Part shown: piece after piece, positions 35,437-43,928 of the stretch | Layout of the letters: each line of letters begins with the position of its first letter | Position numbering within the stretch: position 1 is the first letter of the stretch | Assembly: GCA_029260075.1 (NCBI GenBank) | Contig: JAJDDY010000023.1 | Coordinates: forward strand, 248,001 to 312,000 | DNA: 64,000 bases | Reading direction: 5' to 3' | From: Phycisphaerae bacterium | GTDB taxonomy: Bacteria; Planctomycetota; Phycisphaerae; UBA1845 | Program-made: the position numbers and the translations under genes | The notes under the pieces: generated by a model | What the model was told of the DNA's origin: nothing | Database searches by the model: none | Seen by the model: only the letters and a program-made list of their open reading frames with translations

Positions 35437-37632
35437 ATGTTGCCGACCATGAATCGCGAGGCGTTATTGGATGATTTCCTCGGTCGGTTGGAGTTCGAGC
35501 TTTATCCGTTTCAGGAGGAGGCGCTCTTGGCGTGGTTCGAGTGCGCGGGCGGCGTGCTGGTTACGGCGCCGACGGGGATGGGCAAGACCCTTGTGGCGGA
35601 GGCGGCCATCTTCGAAGCACTGAGCACCGGCGAGCGGATGTTCTATACCACGCCGCTGATCGCCCTGACCGATCAGAAGTTCCAAGAGTTTCAGGACAAA
35701 GCCGAAGCCTGGGGCTTTCCGCGCGAGCAGGTCGGTCTCATCACCGGAAACCGAAAGATCAATCCCGGCGCCACGGTCCGCGTGGTGGTGGCGGAAATCC
35801 TTCTGAATCATCTATTGGCTGAGGATGTACAACTCGGCGAGACCCGCGCGGTGGTGATGGACGAGTTCCATTACTTCAACGATCGCGATCGGGGTGTGGT
35901 TTGGGAGCTGTCGCTCATGCTCCTTCCATCGCACATTCGGCTGATGCTGCTGTCGGCGACGGTGGGCAACCCGGTCGAGTTTGTGGGCTGGCTAAGCAAG
36001 GAGCACAACCGCACGCTCAAGCTCGTACAGACCGAACAACGGCGCGTGCCTCTCGCGTTCGACTGGGTGGGTGACAAGCTGTTGACAGAGCAGCTGCCCA
36101 CCATGGTATCCGACGACGACGTGGAGAACCGTTCGCCCGCGCTCGTGTTTTGCTTCAATCGCGACCAGTGTTGGGCGGTGGCGGAGCGACTCAAGGGCCT
36201 CAAGCTGGTCGGCGAATCCGTGCGCAAGCAGATCGAGGAGCGTCTCGATTCGAGTTTGTTTCAGCAGGGGATCGGTCCCAAACTTCGGCAGATGTTGATT
36301 CGTGGCGTGGGTGTTCACCACGCCGGCGTGCTTCCGAAATACAAATCGTCCGTCGAATCGCTTTTTCTGGATAAGCTCATTCCGCTCGTCGTGTGTACGG
36401 AAACGCTGGCTGCGGGGGTCAATCTTCCCGCGCGGTCTGTGGTGGTCAGCACGCTGCTGAAGGGGAAGAAGGGCGACAAGAAGCTCATCGCGCCGTCGAG
36501 TGCTCATCAGATGTTCGGGCGGGCGGGTCGTCCACAGTTCGACACGAATGGCTATGTGTATGCGATGGCCCACGAGGACGACATTAAGATCACCAAGTGG
36601 CGTAAGCGATACGACCAGATCGACCCGAACTCCAAAGACCCGGGCATCATGCGGATGCGCAAGCAACTCGAGCGCAAGCGCCCGAGTCGGCGGAAGACGC
36701 AGCAGTATTGGGTCGAAGGGCAGTTTCGCAACCTGATCGAAGCCCGCCCGGCCAAGCTCGCCAGCCGGTCGATGATTCCCTATCAAGCGTTGATCTACCT
36801 GCTCACGACGACCGGTTCGCTTACCAAAGTGAAATCGTTCTTGTCGAAGCGCTTCAACACGGCCGAGCGACTTGCGAAGTTTCAGGATCAGCTTGACCAC
36901 ATGATCGGCAACCTCGCAGCGATGGGATACCTCGACAGACCCGAAGACAGCGACGACGTGACGCTGAAGGACCACATTAGCGACCTGCTTAACTTTCGCA
37001 GTATCGATCCGCTCTACGGCGTCTACGTTTGTCAGCAGTTATCGCGCGGAGATTTCGACGAGAAGCTTCAGACGCTGGAGTCCGTGCTGTCGATGCCGCC
37101 CGCCATCGAAAAAAAAACCAGTCCGCCCGAGTTCGAGCCCGGTCCGATGCAAACTCAAGTGCTGTTGCCGGCCATGATCAAAGCGGGTTTGGTGATTGCC
37201 GGTCCGGACGGCAGCATCAAACGCGTGGGCAACGACGACGACGAGGGTGCAGACTATATGGTCGACGACGATGTAAACGAACAACCGCTGCTCGTACCCG
37301 AAATGCTCGACATGCTCTTTCAAGACAGGCTCGCCACGCCGGACCCCGTCTTCGTTCAGCCCAAGTGGGTGCTTGGCGGCATCGTAGACCTCGAAAGCGA
37401 TTTCTACAAATACGTCCGTAGTCGCGATCTGCAAAAGAACGAGGGGCTCGTGTTGCGCCATCTGCTGCGCCTAACGATTGTGGCTGGTGAGTTTCTCAAT
37501 CAGAGCGCAGGCGACCCGGACTATCAACGCATGATCGACCAAGCCTCGCTGGTTTGCCGAAGCGTGGACGAGCGGTACACCGAACGATTCCTCGAAAGCG
37601 AACAAAAAGCCCGAGCACTCGGGCCGGTTTGA
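35437..37632 (+). CDS. Ski2-like superfamily 2 helicase
   Basis: 731 residues. Helicase motifs are APTGMGKT (motif I, residues about 44-51), TTPLIALTDQK (Ia), DEFHYFNDRDRG (II, DExH type), LLSATVGN (III), VHHAGVLPKYKSSVESLF and VVCTETLAAGVNLPARSVV (IV-V), and SAHQMFGRAGRPQFDT (VI). The HHAGVLP and GVNLPAR segments place it with Ski2/Mtr4/Brr2-like RNA or DNA helicases rather than RecQ or UvrB. The C-terminal 300 residues are helical with an acidic patch (DDDEGADYMVDDDVNEQ). The nearest neighbour is the divergent HEPN-like gene. ATG 35449 is an alternative start. Confidence 0.88.
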   Translation: MLPTMNREALLDDFLGRLEFELYPFQEEALLAWFECAGGVLVTAPTGMGKTLVAEAAIFEALSTGERMFYTTPLIALTDQKFQEFQDKAEAWGFPREQVGLITGNRKINPGATVRVVVAEILLNHLLAEDVQLGETRAVVMDEFHYFNDRDRGVVWELSLMLLPSHIRLMLLSATVGNPVEFVGWLSKEHNRTLKLVQTEQRRVPLAFDWVGDKLLTEQLPTMVSDDDVENRSPALVFCFNRDQCWAVAERLKGLKLVGESVRKQIEERLDSSLFQQGIGPKLRQMLIRGVGVHHAGVLPKYKSSVESLFLDKLIPLVVCTETLAAGVNLPARSVVVSTLLKGKKGDKKLIAPSSAHQMFGRAGRPQFDTNGYVYAMAHEDDIKITKWRKRYDQIDPNSKDPGIMRMRKQLERKRPSRRKTQQYWVEGQFRNLIEARPAKLASRSMIPYQALIYLLTTTGSLTKVKSFLSKRFNTAERLAKFQDQLDHMIGNLAAMGYLDRPEDSDDVTLKDHISDLLNFRSIDPLYGVYVCQQLSRGDFDEKLQTLESVLSMPPAIEKKTSPPEFEPGPMQTQVLLPAMIKAGLVIAGPDGSIKRVGNDDDEGADYMVDDDVNEQPLLVPEMLDMLFQDRLATPDPVFVQPKWVLGGIVDLESDFYKYVRSRDLQKNEGLVLRHLLRLTIVAGEFLNQSAGDPDYQRMIDQASLVCRSVDERYTERFLESEQKARALGPV
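37601..37624 (-). terminator. Rho-independent terminator for the leftward gene at 37675
   Basis: On the minus strand GCCCGAGTGCTCGGGC forms a 7-bp hairpin followed by TTTTTGTT. It lies 50 bases past the stop of the 37675-38535 gene and inside the last codons of the convergent helicase gene, so the coding end doubles as a terminator. Confidence 0.75.
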
Positions 37633-37674
37633 CAGGCGGTGGACAAGGAATCTGCCTCGGTTCTCGCCGTGTTA

Positions 37675-38535
37675 TCACTGCCGACCGGTGATCGAAATCG
37701 AAATCTTCTGTGGATCTCCAGGATCAACGTGGAGGGAAACCATGTCAAACCAATCTCTGGACTCGCCTTGTTGATGGTACCGCAAAGACTCGATGCGTAG
37801 ATGTCCGGCTGACGTGGGACTTAGCGAGCACGTCACGACGAAATCGTCGACGCTTCGCCACGGAAACCGGAACACGGTCGTGAGAATCTCAAGCAGGCGG
37901 GTCCTGTCGATATCCTTGACGACTGTTCGATGCGGATATCGTTCTTCAAGCTCCCGAGAGGATGGGTACGTGAAATAGAGTCGGTCGTCGCCGGTCAGGC
38001 TGATCGTGACGCTTCCCCATCCAGACGTGTTCGGATGCCACGAACCTCCGACGATGAAAGGCAACCCGTCGATAGCCCATCTAGCAGTATATCCGTCCAG
38101 TGGTCCCGGTGGACTCGGATCTTTGTGTCGACCTTCCGGTACCTGCCAACGAACTAGGGACCACCGGATTTTGCGCCATTCGATACCTGCTTCTCCTTTG
38201 GGGCGGAAGTTCGGCGCGACAGTGCGCTCCCACATATTACGAAGCTTGGTACGCTCAGCCTTGTCCATGTCTGCGATGGGCACGACCCCGAGTACCATAT
38301 CGCCCGCCGCCGTGTCGAACGGCGAGAACTCGCTGAGCGCTTTGCGCAGTGCCGGCGTAAGCTGCACAAGCGTCGCGGTTTCCGCAGCTATGTCCGAACT
38401 GGGGGCTTCGTTATCGCCGAGGTTGTGAATATACGTCGATATTGACAACGCGGCGATCACAGACGCGAAGCCGGCTGCGACAATTACGAGGATCCTTCGG
38501 CGATTGCGTGAGCCTTTGGTGGTCATCTCTACCAT
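37675..38535 (-). CDS. Single-pass membrane or exported protein, unknown function
   Basis: 286 residues. After a basic N-terminus (TTKGSRNRRR) there is one hydrophobic segment, ILVIVAAGFASVIAALSIST. An extracytoplasmic domain of about 250 residues follows, with a mixed alpha/beta look and many Trp (EWRKIRWSLVRWQVPEGRHK, VGGSWHPNTSGWGSVTI, VFRFPWRSVDDFVV). I recognise no family. The ATG 38535 is preferred because GGAG lies six bases upstream; ATG 38547 and 38526 are in frame. Confidence 0.65.
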   Translation of the reverse strand: MVEMTTKGSRNRRRILVIVAAGFASVIAALSISTYIHNLGDNEAPSSDIAAETATLVQLTPALRKALSEFSPFDTAAGDMVLGVVPIADMDKAERTKLRNMWERTVAPNFRPKGEAGIEWRKIRWSLVRWQVPEGRHKDPSPPGPLDGYTARWAIDGLPFIVGGSWHPNTSGWGSVTISLTGDDRLYFTYPSSRELEERYPHRTVVKDIDRTRLLEILTTVFRFPWRSVDDFVVTCSLSPTSAGHLRIESLRYHQQGESRDWFDMVSLHVDPGDPQKISISITGRQ

Positions 38536-38672
38536 AATAGGCTCCATACACAGAAAAAGCGCCACGACTCAATAATTCTGAAGTCGCTACGGCCCTGCGG
38601 AAGGATGTTAGGAACGTATCGCACCAGTGCGTCACCCACTGGAAGCCGATACTACGCGCTCTCCGATGACGC

Positions 38673-40796
38673 CTATCGGTTCGCGCTACGAGGCGACCGC
38701 CTCAATGACTCGGCGATGGTTTCGCCGCGCAAGAGCACAGTAGCTGCCGTTAGGAGCAACAGCACCATCGCGACAACGCCCCACTGCGACACGGTGGGAA
38801 TGGGCGCTACGAAGGGTGATTCATAGGCGCCCATGTCGACGGTATCGTTGTTGATCCGCACACCGCCGTCAAGGTCGAGTTGAGTGACGAGCACGGCATT
38901 AGTGCCGGTATTGATGCATGGAGAATTCGCCGCGAGGCGCAGGTTGTCATCTTCAGTCCCGATGACGCCATCGACTCCATCCGCGTTGGCGAAGCCCGGA
39001 TCCACACCAATGTTGCCCTCGCCGGCAAAGATCGGTCCCAAGCCTTCAATGCAACTAAACGTTACGTCGACCGTGCCGTCATCCCGCTGAATCTGTGCGG
39101 ATTCGTCTGTGGCGCCGGTGTCGAGGACCCGGTTGCCCCACAGAATCGAGTTGGTGACGGTCACATTGGCGGAGGATGCGATCCACAACGCACCGCCAGT
39201 ACTCGATGCTTCGTTGTTGCTGAGAGAACAATTCGTCAATATGGCGTTCGTATTATGAATAGACATCGCTCCACCCAGAGGAGCCGAGTTTCCCGACAGC
39301 ACACAGTTGTCCAACTGGAATACGCCGGTAATAGCGATGTGCATGGCCCCGCCCCGCCCTAGCGTACACACGTTGCCTATGAAGGTGCAATTGGTCATGA
39401 AGTACGGCGGTCCCGACCCCGGCGCGTACGTCGCCATCGCGCCACCGGCCACCGTTGATCGGTTGTCGATGAACCGGCAATCCTTAATGTCCGGCGCGGC
39501 GTTAACGCTGCTATAGATGGCGCCGCCTTCCCCAAACGGCGTGGTGGCCAAGTTGCCGACAAAGTTGCAACGCGTCATCTTCGGGCGGGTCAATCCTGGA
39601 GGATTGGTGCCTTGATTGTACATGGCTCCACCTCGCCCCGACGCCGAGTTGCCGTCGAACGTGCAGTCCGAAAGCGTCGGAGCGGTGCTGATGAAATTGT
39701 ACATCCCCGCGCCCAAGGTGGCGGTGTTGCTTGTGAACGATGAATTGCTAAGCGTAGGGGCGGCGTTGTTGTCGTTGTACATGCCACCGCCCTTCGTGGC
39801 GGCGGAATTGCCGGAGAATGTGCAGCCGTCGAGCGTCGGACTGCTTCCGCCGTTGTTGTACATGCCGCCACCGCTAGACGTCGCATCACCAATCGCCGTG
39901 TTCGCTGTAAACGTGCAGTTCGTCAGCGTGGGGTTGCTGTCGTTGTCGCAATACATGCCGCCGCCGGACAGGGCTGTGTTGCCCTCGAACAGGCAGTTCA
40001 GGAATGTGGATGTTGTGTTGCCCTTATTGTACGCGCCGCCTCCTTTTCCCTCCGTAGTGTTGTCACGAAACGTGCAACCCACTACGGTGGTATCCATGTT
40101 GAAGTGCATGTACAGCCCGGCGGCGACGTTACCGGAGTAGTTGTCACTGATGGTGCAGTCGGTCAGCGTGGCGCCACCGTGATCGTTGAACGCACCATGG
40201 TTGAGGGAATAGCAATCCATAACGGTGCAGTTTTTCACATGTGGGGTCGAGTCATACACGTTGATTCCGCTGCCCTGGTCCTTGCTTTCTGGCGTAGCTC
40301 CGAAGTTGGGGCCGTCCGCTTGACCGCCACGGACCGTGAATCCGTCAAGCACGGCCGTATCATCCACGAGATAGGCCGTAACGACGTGGTAGCAGTTGTC
40401 GCCGCGATTGACGAACGCCGGATCGTCATTGCCGATGAGGTCGCCGCTCAGGATGCTCGCTGTGGCAACGAAGTCTCTGGCTGCCGAATCAGCTGCGCCG
40501 CATCCCGCGTAGCCACCTTGGAGCGTCACGCCTGAGGCGAGCGCGAACGTGGCCTCGCGCGGATCCGTCAATCCTCCTGTTTCCGGAAGATACGTGCCAT
40601 TAGCTACGACGATCGTGGTGCCCGGCGTAGCCGCATCGAGCCCGGCTTGAAGGTTGCGGAACGCCGTGCACCAGGTCGAACCGTCTTGAGCGCCGGTGGC
40701 GCCGGGGTCGACGTGAATGACCTGGGCGAACGCACCGCCCCCCATGACGCCAAATACGAATACCGAACATACGAGTTGCTTAGTGACACGTTCCAT
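38673..40796 (-). CDS. Right-handed beta-helix surface protein with IPTL-type C-terminal sorting signal
   Basis: 707 residues. A signal peptide (residues 1-24, ending GGGAFA) is followed by IHVDPGATGAQDGSTWCTAF, a start typical of beta-helix surface proteins. About twelve turns with the repeated pattern GGGMYN...PTL.NCTF.GN.A, as in chlamydial-type polymorphic membrane proteins, run over residues 190-560. Near the end, PIPTVSQWGVVAMVLLLL then an Arg-rich tail matches the IPTL-CTERM signal, thought to direct proteins to a sorting or anchoring system. GGGGAG lies eight bases before ATG 40796. It should be exposed on the cell surface. Confidence 0.88.
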   Translation of the reverse strand: MERVTKQLVCSVFVFGVMGGGAFAQVIHVDPGATGAQDGSTWCTAFRNLQAGLDAATPGTTIVVANGTYLPETGGLTDPREATFALASGVTLQGGYAGCGAADSAARDFVATASILSGDLIGNDDPAFVNRGDNCYHVVTAYLVDDTAVLDGFTVRGGQADGPNFGATPESKDQGSGINVYDSTPHVKNCTVMDCYSLNHGAFNDHGGATLTDCTISDNYSGNVAAGLYMHFNMDTTVVGCTFRDNTTEGKGGGAYNKGNTTSTFLNCLFEGNTALSGGGMYCDNDSNPTLTNCTFTANTAIGDATSSGGGMYNNGGSSPTLDGCTFSGNSAATKGGGMYNDNNAAPTLSNSSFTSNTATLGAGMYNFISTAPTLSDCTFDGNSASGRGGAMYNQGTNPPGLTRPKMTRCNFVGNLATTPFGEGGAIYSSVNAAPDIKDCRFIDNRSTVAGGAMATYAPGSGPPYFMTNCTFIGNVCTLGRGGAMHIAITGVFQLDNCVLSGNSAPLGGAMSIHNTNAILTNCSLSNNEASSTGGALWIASSANVTVTNSILWGNRVLDTGATDESAQIQRDDGTVDVTFSCIEGLGPIFAGEGNIGVDPGFANADGVDGVIGTEDDNLRLAANSPCINTGTNAVLVTQLDLDGGVRINNDTVDMGAYESPFVAPIPTVSQWGVVAMVLLLLTAATVLLRGETIAESLRRSPRSANR

Positions 40797-41011
40797 CAGA
40801 ATGACTCCCCGGACGCGCTCCAAGACACCTACAGAAAGGATTGGCTTGATCAGCCCCGGTGACCCAGTCCCCGTGCTGACTGCCGCCATTGTACACAAAC
40901 ATTAGTGCTCGTGTAAAGGCCGAAATGACATCGGAAGAGGTGTGCCCAGGGCGATTCCGAACCAACGCGACGGTTGGAAGGGCAGCATGGGCCGGAGAAC
41001 CGAACGGGTGC

Positions 41012-42439
41012 TCAGTCGTCCTCGTCGCCCTCGCCGATGTAGCCGAGGCCACGAAGTCGCTCAAGGTACTCCGGGTCCGCAGCCGGTGGTTCAGCCACAA
41101 CCAGTCGTAGCTTGCCGCTCTCGGCGATACGGTTCTTGAGCTTGGCGTAGAGAGACCGCAACACTTCGGCGTTTTCGGCGGCTATGTTATGGTGCTCGCC
41201 GGGGTCCGCTTTCAAATCGAACAGCCAAAGCTGCTTACCCTCCGGCTCATTCCTCAAGCACTTGGGGCAACGATCGTGGGGATATCCCGCGGGCATGTTG
41301 ACAACCAGTTTCCATCGCTTGGTGCGGATGCTCGCGAGGTGTTTGGGGGCCTTACCCTTTCCGGTGAAGCTGTAGATCTCCGCGTCGTTTTCAACGTTGG
41401 CGTTGTGCAAGAGCTTCGTTCGATCCGTCCCTTGAAGCGTCGACAGGGCTTCAAAACCGAACAGCGAGCGTACCGTCGGAAACAGATCGATGGTGCCCAC
41501 AAGATTGTCAACCCGACCTACCGGTACGCCCGGACCGAACATGATCCATGGAACTTGAACCAGCTCACTGTAGAGCGTACGAATGTGATCGCACCCGCCG
41601 TGCTCATAGAACTCGTCGCCATGGTCGGACGTGAGCACGATGAGCGTATCGTTAAGCAGGCCTCGCTCATTGAGCACTTCGAAGAAGTCACCCATCATGG
41701 CGTCGACGAATGCAATCTCACCGTCGTACTGTGAAATCACATAGTCGAGGTCGGCGCCCACGGGCGTTGGCTTGCCGGGTGCGAATTGGAGAATGTCGTA
41801 TGACCCTTTGTACTCTCCCGAAAACTGACGCGCATACTTCGTCGGCGGCACATACGGGCGGTGGGCGTTGAATCCGTGGAGGAACATGAAAAAAGGTTGG
41901 TCACCAACGTCGTCAAGCCACGCCAGCGCCGGCTTCATGTTGTGTTCGAAGCGAGAACCGTTGGTCTCGAAGCGCTGAAACCCAATGTCCATTCCATGAC
42001 GATCACCGGCATAGCCGCCGCCCGTAAACGCGGCGGTCTTAAACCCGTTGCGAGTGAACGTCTTGGCGATCGTTTCGTAGTTGTCGTTCAAACGAGCGGG
42101 TTTGCTATAGTACACGCACTGATGTGTGGCCGGTTCGAGGCTGGTGAACATGGTGAGATGAGCCGGCACCGTCCAGCTCGATGGGCTGGTGCAATCGGTA
42201 AAGACCGTGCCGGCGGCGGCATACTTGTCGATGTTCGGCGTGGTGTCGCGGTGGTATCCGTAGCACCCCAGGTGATCCGCACGAACCGTATCCATACTGA
42301 TCAAGATGAAGTTTATCGGGCGCACGGTGCGCTCGACGGGTTCGCTCGGTTTGGAGCACGAACCAACGCACGTCGTCGCGATTGCCGTCAGCAGTGACCA
42401 CAAGAAGGCACGCCGGCAGGTGGTGCAGCTCGATCGCAT
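41012..42439 (-). CDS. Sulfatase-fold (alkaline phosphatase superfamily) lipoprotein with Thr at nucleophile position
   Basis: 475 residues, lipoprotein signal ending TTCVGSC. The sulfatase fold is clear: NFILISMDTVRADHLGCYGY (metal Asp), SDHGDEFYEHG (metal Asp-His) and TIDLFPTVRSLFGF. At the place of the C/S-x-P-x-R formylglycine motif the sequence is SSWTVPAHLTMFTSLEP, that is T-V-P-A-H (residues 90-94). Without Cys or Ser the formylglycine cannot form, so a true sulfatase mechanism is unlikely. A Thr nucleophile is known in this superfamily for phosphoryl transfer, for example lipoteichoic-acid synthase. The substrate is unknown. ATG 42439 is one choice; the N-terminal extension crosses a repeat. 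Confidence 0.8.
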   Translation of the reverse strand: MRSSCTTCRRAFLWSLLTAIATTCVGSCSKPSEPVERTVRPINFILISMDTVRADHLGCYGYHRDTTPNIDKYAAAGTVFTDCTSPSSWTVPAHLTMFTSLEPATHQCVYYSKPARLNDNYETIAKTFTRNGFKTAAFTGGGYAGDRHGMDIGFQRFETNGSRFEHNMKPALAWLDDVGDQPFFMFLHGFNAHRPYVPPTKYARQFSGEYKGSYDILQFAPGKPTPVGADLDYVISQYDGEIAFVDAMMGDFFEVLNERGLLNDTLIVLTSDHGDEFYEHGGCDHIRTLYSELVQVPWIMFGPGVPVGRVDNLVGTIDLFPTVRSLFGFEALSTLQGTDRTKLLHNANVENDAEIYSFTGKGKAPKHLASIRTKRWKLVVNMPAGYPHDRCPKCLRNEPEGKQLWLFDLKADPGEHHNIAAENAEVLRSLYAKLKNRIAESGKLRLVVAEPPAADPEYLERLRGLGYIGEGDEDD

Positions 42440-42504
42440 TCGGTTGATTACCAATCCCTCGCTTCGAGTTGAATACCGACCCGAACAAGCGGCCCATTTA
42501 TAAC

Positions 42505-42532
42505 CGTGGCACCGGATTGCTGCCGGTGATCC
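42505..42532 (+). repeat. CACCGG hairpin repeat, divergent copy
   Basis: The arms CACCGG and CCGGTG close on ATTGCTG in place of CT-TCC-AG. The repeat lies in the gap between the sulfatase-fold gene and folD. Confidence 0.8.
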
Positions 42533-42599
42533 CATTGCCGTTCTTGTATCAGACCGCCAGCGCAGCGGCAAGACGACCTTACACGTAAGCGACGCGAAG

Positions 42600-42690
42600 T
42601 ATGCTGCGTTCCGGACGCACCGCGTTTGTTTCCTTCCTTCATCGGCGGCTATCTGGCCGGACAGAAGGTGCGTCCGGGACGCACCCTACA
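42600..42690. repeat. Inverted repeat TGCGTTCCGGACGCACC / GGTGCGTCCGGGACGCA
   Basis: The arms at 42602-42618 and 42668-42684 are complementary over about 17 bases with one or two mismatches and a 50-base loop. It lies upstream of folD. I see only this copy. Confidence 0.7.
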
Positions 42691-42781
42691 CGTTTGCGCA
42701 GAACAAACGAACAATTTCTAGGCCCGCGACTGTCGCGCGAAGGTGGCTGACTAATCCGGTCGTGTCGGGTATGTTGATGAC

Positions 42782-43675
42782 ATGAGCAGTCGCGAGAAGA
42801 CCGACGCTGATACAAGCAAGCTAATGGACGGCGTGCGTCTCGCCCGGCGAATCCGCGGCGACGTTGGGCTGCGCGTTGGCAAAATCATAACCGAATCCGA
42901 AGTCGTCCCCGCGCTGGCCACTGTGCTCGTCGGTGATGACCCGGCTTCGTCGGCGTACGTCCGTATGAAACGCAAACGCTGCGAGGACGTAGGTATCGAA
43001 TCGCTACGGCTGGATTTGCCGCCGACGGCGTCCACCGACGAGGTGGTTGCGGAAGTGGACGCGCTTGCACAAGACAAGGGTGTTCACGCCATCTTGGTGC
43101 AACACCCGATCCCCCAACCTATCGACCGGCGCCGCGTGTTCGAAGCCATTCCGCTCGCGAAGGACGTGGACGCCGTCAGCTCCGCCGCGTTGGGTCGATC
43201 GATTCTCGGCCTACCTGGTTTTGGTTCGTGTACACCGCTGGGTATTATGCGACTGCTCGCAGAGTATCAGGTCGACCTCGATGGCGTCCGTGCCGTGGTG
43301 ATCGGGCGAAGTCCCATTCTCGGGCGACCGATGGCGTCCATGCTCATCAACGCCCACGCCACCGTGACGCTATGTCATTCACGCACCCGTAACCTGAGCG
43401 ACATCATCGAAACCGCCGACCTGTTGATTGCAGCCGTCGGTCGCGCGCGATTCGTGAAAGGGGAGTGGATCAAACCCGGAGCCGTCGTGATCGACGCCGG
43501 TTACAACGAAGGTTACGTCGGCGACGTGGACTTCGACGCTGCACTAGAACGCGTTTCGCTGATCACACCCGTACCCGGCGGCGTCGGCCCAATGACCATC
43601 GCCACACTGTTGGACCAAACCGTAACTGCCGCCGCACAACAACTCGGTGTCGACGTCAAACCTGTTATGCCATAG
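42782..43675 (+). CDS. folD: Bifunctional methylenetetrahydrofolate dehydrogenase/cyclohydrolase, divergent
   Basis: FolD interconverts methylene-, methenyl- and formyl-tetrahydrofolate. In 297 residues the catalytic Tyr/Lys segment is SSAYVRMKRKRCEDVGI. The folate motif is VHAILVQHPIPQPIDRR, with His in place of the usual Leu in VQLPLP. DVDAVSSAALGR replaces the usual DVDGFH..N.G. The NADP site is VVIGRSPILGRPMASML and the end signature is PGGVGPMTIATLLDQT. The departures in the folate site make this a divergent family member, but most motifs are intact. It lies upstream of valS. Confidence 0.85.
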   Translation: MSSREKTDADTSKLMDGVRLARRIRGDVGLRVGKIITESEVVPALATVLVGDDPASSAYVRMKRKRCEDVGIESLRLDLPPTASTDEVVAEVDALAQDKGVHAILVQHPIPQPIDRRRVFEAIPLAKDVDAVSSAALGRSILGLPGFGSCTPLGIMRLLAEYQVDLDGVRAVVIGRSPILGRPMASMLINAHATVTLCHSRTRNLSDIIETADLLIAAVGRARFVKGEWIKPGAVVIDAGYNEGYVGDVDFDAALERVSLITPVPGGVGPMTIATLLDQTVTAAAQQLGVDVKPVMP

Positions 43676-43928
43676 TAGCCCGCAGTGCGGTCAATCGGGT
43701 GACCCATCGCTTCAGCGGTGGGGTAGTCGAATCGGGACCGCACGCTTCATGTCGCCCACGAGCGCAAGCATCCCGCGCCGCATGTTCCCGACCCCGGAAA
43801 CGAAGTTCCAAAGGTCACCCTGCTTCGAACGAACCACGGAGGCAATCCACGCTGACGTTGACTTTTCCCCGCCATTGCCTACCTTCGCCGCTTTCGATTC
43901 CCTGGTCATAACGTGGACGCGGTGCAGC

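Noticed and set aside
43647-43928. N-terminal extension of valyl-tRNA synthetase
   Set aside because: The extra 94 codons are not synthetase-like, and ATG 43929 begins the conserved N-terminus.
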